Shown here one piece after another: positions 8,811-15,296 of a stretch of 39,377 bases of DNA (the stretch's first letter is position 1; each line of letters opens with the position of its first letter). The notes under the pieces were generated by a model, which saw only the letters and a program-made list of their open reading frames with translations, was not told the origin of the DNA and made no database searches. The DNA comes from Alphaproteobacteria bacterium. Lineage in GTDB: Bacteria > Pseudomonadota > Alphaproteobacteria > MPNO01 > UBA2964. Where the stretch lies: assembly GCA_009377375.1 (NCBI GenBank), contig WHUE01000036.1, positions 1 through 39,377 of the forward strand, written 5' to 3'. The translations under genes were made by a program, and so were the position numbers.

Positions 8811-9452
8811 CTAGCGGACGTAGCGGGCGGTGAAATCCCGCGGGCTGTCGGCGAATTCGGTGCAGCCCGCGCGTTCCAGCTCACCCTCCGCCGCATAGCC
8901 CCAGCGCGCGCCGACGGCCCTGACCCCGTTCGCCCGAGCCGCGATCACGTCGTCGTCGCGGTCGCCCAGCATGATCGCGCCGTCCGCCGGCACGCCGGCG
9001 AGGTCGAGCGCGCGGGCGAGCAGGTCGGCCTTGAGATCGGTCTCCTCCAGCCCCGCGCCGACGATGCCGTCGAGCCTCGCACCCAGCCCCAGATGGGCCG
9101 CCACCTGCCCGGCGAAGGGCTGCGGCTTGGAGGTCACGATCCAGCGCGCCGCGCCTTCGCGCGCCACCGCCTCCAGCATCTCCGCCGCCCCGTCATAGAG
9201 CCGGTTGGCCGCGACGCCGCAGACCGCGTATTCGTCGCGGAACGCAGCGATGCCCCGCTCGATTCCTGCCCCGGTCACGCCGGGGTCGAGGCTGCGGAAG
9301 AGGCGCGGCAGCGGCGCGCCGAGGAACGTCCCCAGCCGCGCGTCGTCCGGCGCCTCCAGGCCCAGCGCCGCGATTCCGGCGCGGAAGCAGCGGAACAGCC
9401 CGTCGCGCGAATCCGTCAGCGTGCCGTCGAGGTCGAAGAAGCAGGCTTTCAT
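8811..9452 (-). CDS. HAD-superfamily phosphatase (phosphoglycolate phosphatase-like)
   Basis: A 213-residue cytoplasmic hydrolase. Motif I is FFDLDGTL (nucleophile Asp 7, acid Asp 9), motif II is the Thr/Ser of IVTSKP, a Lys follows in the cap-core junction, and motif IV is MLGDRDDDV. The helical cap between motifs I and II fits subclass I enzymes such as Gph and PgmB. Family members remove phosphate from small metabolites. The substrate cannot be read from sequence. It is monocistronic, with the long REP-like interval upstream. Confidence 0.9.
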   Translation of the reverse strand: MKACFFDLDGTLTDSRDGLFRCFRAGIAALGLEAPDDARLGTFLGAPLPRLFRSLDPGVTGAGIERGIAAFRDEYAVCGVAANRLYDGAAEMLEAVAREGAARWIVTSKPQPFAGQVAAHLGLGARLDGIVGAGLEETDLKADLLARALDLAGVPADGAIMLGDRDDDVIAARANGVRAVGARWGYAAEGELERAGCTEFADSPRDFTARYVR

Positions 9453-9655
9453 GCCGCGATCCTATGCCGGTTCGCCGCGGCGACAAAGGCGGCGTGGGCT
9501 GCCGCAACCCGCTCTTTCCGGATGTCGCCCCGGCCAAGCGGCGGAAGCCGCGCAGAGCCAGGGTCCAGCCGCGGCCGCCGGGTCCTCGCCCGACGACTGG
9601 GCCCCTGTGTGTTGGGGATGTGTCAGGATGGGTGTGGGCGAGAAGGCCCTTCTTT

Positions 9656-9808
9656 CCCTCTCCGCCGCGCAGCGGGGGGAGAGGGAGGGGACCCATCGCG
9701 TTAGCGATGGGGAGGGTGAGGTGGCGTTGCCGCAAGCGCGCTTTCCGGGCGATTCTCTGGAATCCCCCACCTCACCCCGGCCCTCTCCGCCCCCGGGGGC
9801 GGAGAGGG
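9656..9808. repeat. REP/BIME-like cluster of palindromes
   Basis: The 511-base gap between the HAD and cupin genes holds four nested inverted repeats. CCCTCTCC (9656-9663) pairs with GGAGAGGG (9678-9685). CCCATCGC (9692-9699) pairs with GCGATGGG (9704-9711). GGGTGAGGTGG (9714-9724) pairs with CCACCTCACCC (9767-9777). A perfect 28-base palindrome at 9781-9808 begins with the same CCCTCTCC core. The reuse of one core in two orientations is typical of mobile REP-like intergenic elements. Nothing else is seen in 9453-9963 except the ribosome binding site (GGGAGGA) of the cupin gene. Confidence 0.85.
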
Positions 9809-9963
9809 AGAAACGAGCGCCGTTCGACATGCGTGAATCCGATAGGCTCGGGGGCCGGGGCGACGCTCAGGAGGCTGCCGGGAATTTCCACAGGCGACTG
9901 CATCGGCTTGCCGGCCACGATCGGCCGGGGATAGTCTGCCCGCCGGTCGCGAGGGAGGACTCC

Positions 9964-10494
9964 ATGACCAGGGCAGCGCCCGTGCGCCGCGTCGTCACCG
10001 GCCACGATGCCGGGGGCAGGGCGGTGGTGAAGATCGACGGCGAGGCGCCCAACGCCCGCTTCCGCGAGGCGGCGAAGCTCACCTCCACCCTGCTCTGGGT
10101 GGAGGATGAAACGCCGGCGGACAATGCGGGCGACGCGGACAAGAGCTTGCGCGAGTCCGGCGTCGCCCCGCCGGACGGCGGCTCGGTGTTCCGGCTGGTC
10201 GAGTTCCCGCCGGAGGGCGAGGCGGGCGAATTCTCCAACGCGGCGATGAAGGCGGAGATGGGGCTCGACGCGGCGGAGGCCGCCCCCGCCCGCCATCCCG
10301 GCATGCACCGCACGCGCAGCGTGGACTACGCCGTCGTCATCTCGGGCGAGATCGACATGCTGCTGGACGACACGGAGGTCCACCTGAAGGCCGGCGACGT
10401 GGTGGTGCAGCGCGGCACCAGCCACGCCTGGGCCAACCGCGGCACGGTGCCCTGCCGCATTGCCTTCGTGCTGGTGGACGCGAAGCCGCTCTGA
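9964..10494 (+). CDS. Cupin-domain protein
   Basis: A 176-residue protein with a single C-terminal cupin barrel: HRTRSVDYAVVISGEIDMLLDD carries motif 1 elements (landmark near residues 117-138), and GDVVVQRGTSHAWANRG carries the motif 2 His. The first ~90 residues are an N-terminal segment containing a paired WVEDETPADNAG region seen in cupins that resemble aromatic-compound or polyketide cyclase accessory proteins. The motif 1 second His is not obvious, so metal binding is uncertain. The ATG at 9964 follows a GGGAGGA ribosome binding site. It is convergent with the MetE-like gene. Function is unknown. Confidence 0.85.
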   Translation: MTRAAPVRRVVTGHDAGGRAVVKIDGEAPNARFREAAKLTSTLLWVEDETPADNAGDADKSLRESGVAPPDGGSVFRLVEFPPEGEAGEFSNAAMKAEMGLDAAEAAPARHPGMHRTRSVDYAVVISGEIDMLLDDTEVHLKAGDVVVQRGTSHAWANRGTVPCRIAFVLVDAKPL

Positions 10495-10503
10495 GGCGGG
10501 AGA

Positions 10504-10514
10504 GGGGGGGGGGG
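10504..10514. repeat. Run of eleven G between convergent stops
   Basis: Eleven consecutive G lie directly before the stop codon (TCA, 10515-10517) of the minus-strand MetE-like gene and ten bases after the cupin stop. The tract is outside both reading frames, so length changes would not alter either protein. It is also a likely site of sequencing error. Confidence 0.8.
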
Positions 10515-11561
10515 TCAGCCGCCCCCGACGAGCCGCAGATGCGCCTTCAGCATCGGCTCGAAATTGGCCGGGTCGCCGCGGCCCATGCCGCATTCAGCGC
10601 CGATCCCGGCGATCTCCGTATAGCGCCGCGCGGCTTCCAGCTTGGCGGCGTTGCCCGCGTCGTCGTCGCGGTGGACCGCGCCGAGATAGAGCTGCGTGCC
10701 GGCGGGCAGGCGCAGCGCGGCGAGCGGCGCGAAATAGGCGTCGTCGTTGCGTTCCTTCGGGACCGGCATGTGGAAATACCGGATGGGCCGGCGGACGCGC
10801 GCGGCGACGCCGTTGGCGATCTCGACCAGGTTTTCCATGTCCTTCGGCCGCACCATATGCGCGTCGCCGGGGCTGCCGTAGCAGAGGTGATAGCCGAGCT
10901 CGATCCCGTCCGGCACCATGTCGCCGATGCGCTGCAGGACCGACAGGATCCGTTCCCTGTAGCCCGGCGGCCGGTCGCCGTAATAGCCCTCCCACATCAG
11001 CACCTCCTGGCAGACGTCCCACTGATAGGAGATGCGGTCGTGCGGCAGGGCGCCGGCGATGCGCGCGAACTCGGCCTCGAGATGCGCGGTATAGGTCTCG
11101 ACGAACCGGTCCCAGGCGGCGGGCGACATGAAGTTGTAGGCGATGGCCAGCGGGGTCGCCATGCAGACCTGGTACTTCACGCCTTCGGGGATCGCGCCCT
11201 CCGCCTGGAGCCGGTCGAAGGTCGCGAAGTTGCGGATGGCGTCGTCGGCGTATCCGGTATGGAAGGTCACCTTCGACGGATCGACGCCGTCGCGGAAGCG
11301 CAGCCGGTTGACCGTGTAGACCACCGTGCCGTCGGCCTGCCTGAAGTCGAACGGCGGCTGGGTCGGATCGACCTCCAGGTCCGGGTGCGCCTTGAGCTGA
11401 TCGTTGACGAAGCTGATCCAGCGCCGGCGCCGTCCGGTCTCGCCGTCGGGAATGCGCACGATGTGTCCCGCCAGCCTGCCGCCGAGCGTGCGGAAGACGG
11501 CCTCGGCGTCGTCCAGCGGCACGCTGCCGACCATGTGGATGATCTGTCCGGGTTCCGTCAT
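10515..11561 (-). CDS. MetE/UROD-superfamily protein (methionine synthase II-like)
   Basis: A 348-residue TIM-barrel protein of the cobalamin-independent methionine synthase / uroporphyrinogen decarboxylase superfamily. Zinc-ligand candidates match the MetE pattern: His 225 and Cys 227 in YHLCYGS, and Cys 324 in ECGMGRG near the C-terminus. It is about half the length of MetE and corresponds to the catalytic barrel only. Stand-alone barrels of this kind include methyltransferases that act on thiols and related lyases. It begins ten bases after the stop of the quinone-oxidoreductase-like gene, so the two are probably cotranscribed. The methyl donor and acceptor are unknown. Confidence 0.8.
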   Translation of the reverse strand: MTEPGQIIHMVGSVPLDDAEAVFRTLGGRLAGHIVRIPDGETGRRRRWISFVNDQLKAHPDLEVDPTQPPFDFRQADGTVVYTVNRLRFRDGVDPSKVTFHTGYADDAIRNFATFDRLQAEGAIPEGVKYQVCMATPLAIAYNFMSPAAWDRFVETYTAHLEAEFARIAGALPHDRISYQWDVCQEVLMWEGYYGDRPPGYRERILSVLQRIGDMVPDGIELGYHLCYGSPGDAHMVRPKDMENLVEIANGVAARVRRPIRYFHMPVPKERNDDAYFAPLAALRLPAGTQLYLGAVHRDDDAGNAAKLEAARRYTEIAGIGAECGMGRGDPANFEPMLKAHLRLVGGG

Positions 11562-11571
11562 GACGCGTTCC

Positions 11572-12498
11572 TCAGCGGATCTTCAGCACCAGCTTGCCGC
11601 GCAGATGTCGGCCCTCGCTGACGCGATGTGCTTCCGCCGCGTCCTTCAGCGGATACACCTTGATCTCGGGCAGGGTCACGGCGCCGGAGTCGAACAGCGC
11701 GACGGTGCGTTCCAGATGCGGCCGGTCGCGGCCGACATCGGGGCGCAGGGACTGCACGTCGTCGCGCGGCGAGGGCGGGGGCTTGGACCCGGCGGCGATG
11801 GTGGCGAGCCTTCCGCCGGGGCGGAGCACGGCGAAGGAGCGTTCGGTGACCTCGCCGCCGACCGTGTCGAACACCGCGTCGCAGTCGGAGACGATCTCGG
11901 CGAAATCCTGCGCGCGATAGTCGATGACGACGTCGGCGCCGAGCCCGCTCACATAGTCCCTGTTGTCGGCGCTGCAGGTGGTGATGACGCGCGCGCCGAT
12001 ATGCTTGGCGAGCTGGATGCCGAACCCGGCGACGCCGCCCGCCCCGCCCTGGATCAGGATGGTCTCGTCCGGTTTCAGCCTCAGCGTGTCCTCGACGGAG
12101 ACCAGCGCGGTGGTGCCGATCAGCGCCAGTGCGGCGGCCTCGACATGCGACAGGCTGTCCGGCTTCCTCGCGATGATGGCGGCCTTGATCGCGATCTTCT
12201 CGCAATAGGTGCCTTCCTGGCCGACATCGCAGATGCCGAACACCGCGTCGCCGGGCTTCAGGTCGGCGACGCCCTCGCCGACGGCGCCGACCACGCCGGA
12301 GAAATCGCGTCCGAGGATATAGGGAAATTTCTCGATCGTCGGGTAGTACCCGCCCTTGCGCCGCTTCCAGTCGGCGGCGTTGATGCTGGCGGCGTGGATG
12401 TCGACCAGCACCTCGCCCGGCCCGGCCGCCGGGTCCGGCAGTTCGCCGTATGTGAAGACCTCCGGCCCGCCCTGGGCCTCGATATAGGCTGCTTTCAT
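11572..12498 (-). CDS. Zinc-type alcohol dehydrogenase-like / NADPH:quinone oxidoreductase
   Basis: A 308-residue medium-chain dehydrogenase/reductase. The GroES-like N-terminal domain (GPGEVLVDIHAASINAADWK region) is followed by a Rossmann domain with the QGGAGGVAGFGIQLAKH nucleotide-binding loop, a slightly altered AxxGGxG. The catalytic zinc ligands of true alcohol dehydrogenases are not evident, which fits the quinone-oxidoreductase branch. I start at ATG 12498 (MKAAYIEAQ) because AGGAGGAG precedes it. An earlier in-frame ATG at 12603 has no family support. It is the first gene of the pair with the MetE-like protein. Confidence 0.88.
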   Translation of the reverse strand: MKAAYIEAQGGPEVFTYGELPDPAAGPGEVLVDIHAASINAADWKRRKGGYYPTIEKFPYILGRDFSGVVGAVGEGVADLKPGDAVFGICDVGQEGTYCEKIAIKAAIIARKPDSLSHVEAAALALIGTTALVSVEDTLRLKPDETILIQGGAGGVAGFGIQLAKHIGARVITTCSADNRDYVSGLGADVVIDYRAQDFAEIVSDCDAVFDTVGGEVTERSFAVLRPGGRLATIAAGSKPPPSPRDDVQSLRPDVGRDRPHLERTVALFDSGAVTLPEIKVYPLKDAAEAHRVSEGRHLRGKLVLKIR

Positions 12499-12653
12499 CG
12501 CGCGCTCCTCCTGCTGTCCCGTTGCGCGCGACTTTAACGCATTTCGGCGCGCGGGGCGAAGAGGCGCGGCCGCGGCCGCCTCGTCCCTACCCAGCGGCGG
12601 CAAAACGGGTTAATCAGGTTCACCGTTCCCCGCGCCAGAAAGGACCGCGCCCG

Positions 12654-13577
12654 ATGAAGCTCGCCATTCCCGACATGGTTTCCAATTCCTACTTCCCGGT
12701 CGTCGCCGCCGTCGAGATGGGATTCTTCGCCGAGGAAGGGCTGAAGGTCGAGCACGAGCTGGTCTTTCCCATCGACGCCTCGTTCGAGGCGCTGCGCGAC
12801 GGGCGCGCCGACCTGGTGGGCGGCTCCACCCATGCGGCGCTGGCGGCGTTTCCGCGATACGAGGGCGCGAAGCTGCTCTGCGCCCAGGCACAGGGGATGT
12901 ACTGGTTCCTCGTCGTCCGCGCCGATCTCGGCGCCGTGCGTGGGGACCTGTCGGTGCTGAAGGGGCTGAAGATCGGCGCGGCGCCCTGGGTCGATATCGG
13001 GCTCCGCCGACTGCTGGACGAGGCCGGAATCGACATGGAGGCCGAAGGGATCACCATCGCGCCGGTGCCGGGGCCGATTCCGCCCGGCGTCTCGTTCGGC
13101 GTGTTCGCCGCCCAGCGGCTGGAGGAGGGCCTGATCGACGCCTTCTGGGCCAACGGCATGGCGGCGGAGGTGGCGGTGCGCCGCGGTGCCGGCACGGTGG
13201 TGCTGGACGTGCGCCGCGGCGACGGGCCGGAGGCCGCGTTCCGCTTCACCCAGCCCGGGCTGGTCGCCCGCGCCGACTGGGTCGCGCGCGAGCCGGAGGA
13301 AGCGGCGGCGGCGGTGCGCGCCATCAACCGCACCCATGCCGCGCTGGCCGAGGACCCGGAGCGTGCGCTGGCGGTCGGAAAGAAGCTGTTCCCGGAATTC
13401 GAGGCCACGCTGATCTCCACCCTGGTGGCGCGCGACCTGCCCTATTACCGGACCGAGGTGACGCCGGCATTCATCGACGGGATGAACGGGTTCCTCGCCC
13501 GCTGCGGGCTGATCGACGCGCCGATGGCCTATGACGACATCGTCGCCGGCGGCGTCCGCGACCTCTGGACACGCTGA
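12654..13577 (+). CDS. NMT1/THI5-like binding protein, second copy, no signal peptide
   Basis: A 307-residue paralog of the protein at 79-1008. It starts directly with the fold (MKLAIPDMVSNSYFPVVAAV) and shows GSTHAALAAF, VSFGVFAA, GLIDAFWANGM and LDVRRGDG. The ATG at 12654 follows AAAGGA. An upstream in-frame extension gives no hydrophobic leader. It lies 16 bases before the luciferase-like monooxygenase, so the two form an operon. No permease or ATPase is nearby. The known family contains SsuA/TauA sulfonate binders and THI5 pyrimidine synthases. Which role applies cannot be decided here. Confidence 0.85.
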   Translation: MKLAIPDMVSNSYFPVVAAVEMGFFAEEGLKVEHELVFPIDASFEALRDGRADLVGGSTHAALAAFPRYEGAKLLCAQAQGMYWFLVVRADLGAVRGDLSVLKGLKIGAAPWVDIGLRRLLDEAGIDMEAEGITIAPVPGPIPPGVSFGVFAAQRLEEGLIDAFWANGMAAEVAVRRGAGTVVLDVRRGDGPEAAFRFTQPGLVARADWVAREPEEAAAAVRAINRTHAALAEDPERALAVGKKLFPEFEATLISTLVARDLPYYRTEVTPAFIDGMNGFLARCGLIDAPMAYDDIVAGGVRDLWTR

Positions 13578-13593
13578 GGAAGGAGCCCGGCCC

Positions 13594-14625
13594 ATGTCGC
13601 CCTCGCCCATGCAGTTCGGCGTCATCGTCCGCAGCCAGATCCCGGCGGGGGAGGATCTGCAACTCCATCTCGCCGCCCAGATCGAGCAGGCGCGGGTGGC
13701 GGAGCGGCTCGGTTTCGACAGCTTCACCAAGACCAGCCATTACTCGACGCGCCCGCTCCAGGATTTCCAGCAGGTCCCCTTCATGGCGCGGCTGACGGCG
13801 GAGACCAGCCGTATCCGGCTGAACGCCGGCATCGTGCTGCTGTCGCTGCACAAGCCGCTGGATATCGCCGAGCAGTTCGCGACCATCGACGTGATGTCGC
13901 GCGGCCGGCTGATCTTCTCCGCCGCGCTCGGCTACCGCGAGGTGGAGTTCAAGGCGTTCGGCACCACGCAGAAGGAGCGCGTGCGCCGCTTCGAGGAGAA
14001 TTTCGAGGCGGTCCGCCGGCTGTGGACCGAGGATGTCGTGAGCATGAGCGCCTCGCATTTCGAGCTGATGGAGGCGTCCTGCTCGGTCATGCCGCACCAG
14101 AAGCCGCGCCCGCCGATGTGGATGGGCGCCAACGCCGATCCCGCCATCCGCCGCGCGGCGCGCATCGCCGATGCGTGGTACGTCAACCCGCATAACCGGC
14201 TGGACACGATCGAGCGCCAGGTCGAGCTCTACCGCCGCGCGCTGGACGAGCTCGGCCGCCCGTTCCCGGAGGAGTTCCCGCTGCGGCGCGAGATCTTCGT
14301 CGCGCCGACGCGCGAGGAGGCCAAGCGCATCTGCGCGCCGTATCTGGCGGAGAAGTACCGCGTCTACGACCAGTGGGGGCAGGGCAACGCCATGCCCGAG
14401 GGCGACAACGATCTCAGCCTGGAATTCGACGAGCTGGCCGAGGGCCGCTTCCTGTTCGGCGCGCCCGACGAGGTGGCGGAACAGATCATCGGCTTCCACC
14501 GCCGGCTCGGGGCCACCCATATGATCGTCGGCTTCCAGTGGCCGGGCATGCCGCAGAACCAGGTGCTGGAGGCCATGCAGCTCTTCGCCGAGGAGGTCAT
14601 GCCGAAGGTGCGGCAGGGTCTGTGA
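13594..14625 (+). CDS. Luciferase-like (LLM class) flavin-dependent monooxygenase
   Basis: A 343-residue TIM-barrel oxygenase of the bacterial luciferase family. The N-terminal FGVIVRSQ strand, ARVAERLGFDSF helix, PLDIAEQFATIDVMSRGRL segment and PPMWMGANADPAIRRAARIADAWYVNPH region are all characteristic. Enzymes of this class use FMNH2 or F420H2; the cofactor is not decidable from the motifs I can see. A good ribosome binding site (GGAAGGAG) precedes ATG 13594. It is cotranscribed with the NMT1-like protein, which mirrors the SsuA/SsuD pairing of alkanesulfonate use, but the sulfonate link is inference only. Confidence 0.9.
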   Translation: MSPSPMQFGVIVRSQIPAGEDLQLHLAAQIEQARVAERLGFDSFTKTSHYSTRPLQDFQQVPFMARLTAETSRIRLNAGIVLLSLHKPLDIAEQFATIDVMSRGRLIFSAALGYREVEFKAFGTTQKERVRRFEENFEAVRRLWTEDVVSMSASHFELMEASCSVMPHQKPRPPMWMGANADPAIRRAARIADAWYVNPHNRLDTIERQVELYRRALDELGRPFPEEFPLRREIFVAPTREEAKRICAPYLAEKYRVYDQWGQGNAMPEGDNDLSLEFDELAEGRFLFGAPDEVAEQIIGFHRRLGATHMIVGFQWPGMPQNQVLEAMQLFAEEVMPKVRQGL

Positions 14626-14703
14626 CGACGGCGGCTTCGCCCGCTGGGTCAGCCATGCTGCCACAACCTGTGGGGCGTTAACCTTCTGTTCATACAAAAT
14701 TTG

Positions 14704-14815
14704 TTGACGCGACTCCGGCCCGGCTGCTATCCGGTGGGCCTTGGTGCATGGACGCGGGACCATTTGCGACCTGACGAAAGGCCCGGCGGGGTTTTCCTCG
14801 CCGGGCCTTTTTCGT
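14704..14815 (+). ncRNA. Candidate small RNA with promoter and terminator
   Basis: TTGACG (14704-14709) and TATCCG (14728-14733, preceded by TGC as in an extended -10) are 18 bases apart. They are followed ~45 bases later by the strong terminator at 14777-14812. A transcript of about 75 bases starting near 14740 is predicted. It contains only an 8-codon ORF (14748-14774), and no gene lies immediately downstream on this strand. It may instead be just the end of the LLM operon. Confidence 0.4.
14777..14812 (+). terminator. Rho-independent terminator
   Basis: AAAGGCCCGGCG (14777-14788) pairs perfectly with CGCCGGGCCTTT (14799-14810). The loop is GGG-TTTT-CCT-like and two more T follow, making a five-T tail. 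It ends the small-RNA candidate and/or the NMT1-LLM operon. Confidence 0.88.
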
Positions 14816-14848
14816 GGCCGGCGCCGGAACGGCCGGATCGTGCGGAGC

Positions 14849-15078
14849 GCATAATAAAAGAGACGCCAGGTGCGCGGACGCGGGGTCCATGCGAGTGTTC
14901 CGAAGAACACGACCTGACGTCTCTCGAATCGCCGGCCGAAACCGGCAATTCAGGGAACCGATCCGCCCGAAGGCCTGGCGGCTCCCCTGGACCGTGCCAC
15001 CCGAAGGGGCCCGGGCCCGGCGCCGAACACCCGAAGGCTTCTGTCGCCGGCGGTTCCTGATCCGAAAACCCTGAACCG
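14849..15078 (-). ncRNA. Candidate structured RNA with about six UUCG-capped hairpins
   Basis: Read on the minus strand, the segment folds into successive hairpins at 15052-15077, 15017-15050, 14996-15010, 14951-14989, 14931-14946 and a final branched stem 14859-14924. The last contains a UUCG hairpin at 14895-14910. Every loop is UUCG on the minus strand, and five of the six have U or C before and G after. Several stems pair through G-U on the minus strand but would be A-C mismatches on the plus strand (15059-15070, 15029/15038 region, and the 13-base outer stem), so the minus strand is the transcribed one. The outer stem is followed by UUUAUUAU, a terminator-like tail. No open frame is convincing. 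It does not resemble tmRNA, RNase P RNA, 6S or SRP RNA by the motifs I know. Confidence 0.65.
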
Positions 15079-15085
15079 CAAGATC

Positions 15086-15114
15086 ATGATGATCCGCCGA
15101 CCCGCCGCCAGCAA
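15086..15114 (-). promoter_or_regulatory. Possible promoter of the UUCG-rich RNA
   Basis: On the minus strand TTGCTG (15109-15114) and CATCAT (15086-15091) are 17 bases apart. Both match the sigma-70 consensus only partly. The predicted start, about seven bases further, coincides with the 5' edge of the first hairpin at 15077. Confidence 0.35.
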
Positions 15115-15143
15115 CATCAAATAGCGGCGTGAGGCGCATTTTT

Positions 15144-15192
15144 TGTGGACGGAATAGGCGACAATCCACAACTCATGCCCAGCTTATCCACA
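15144..15192. promoter_or_regulatory. Cluster of DnaA-box-like sites
   Basis: A perfect TTATCCACA is at 15184-15192. CAATCCACA at 15162-15170 differs at two positions, and TGTGGACGG at 15144-15152 is a weaker inverted copy preceded by a T-run. They are spaced by about 20 bases, upstream of the MmgE/PrpD gene and of the minus-strand RNA. The -10-like TATACT of the MmgE/PrpD gene is at 15264-15269. Apart from these sites and the RNA candidates nothing else is seen in 14626-15296. Confidence 0.5.
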
Positions 15193-15296
15193 GTGCCGAA
15201 AACGGGACGGATTCCCTGTTCCGTTTCAGTGAGTTGAAGGAACGACGCCGGGCGGATCGCGGCTATACTGGCGGCTTGGCAACGGGGAGGCGGGAC

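Noticed and set aside
13471..14910. 479-residue minus-strand frame across the luciferase-like gene
   Set aside because: Antisense shadow of a clear LLM monooxygenase. Its composition is Arg/Leu-rich and it runs through a terminator.
14951..14989. Resemblance to group II intron domain V (GAGCCG ... CGGTTC)
   Set aside because: The stem lacks a GNRA loop and the usual length, and no intron-encoded protein or domain VI follows.
14849..15078. Two-piece tmRNA or RNase P RNA
   Set aside because: No TPsiC-arm GGTTCGAATC, tag frame, or RNase P GAAAGTCC signature is present.
14690..15169. Minus-strand 159-residue frame in the 14.7-15.2 kb gap
   Set aside because: No family match, Arg/Pro-rich composition, and the same bases form regular hairpins and two terminator-like structures, which fits RNA better.
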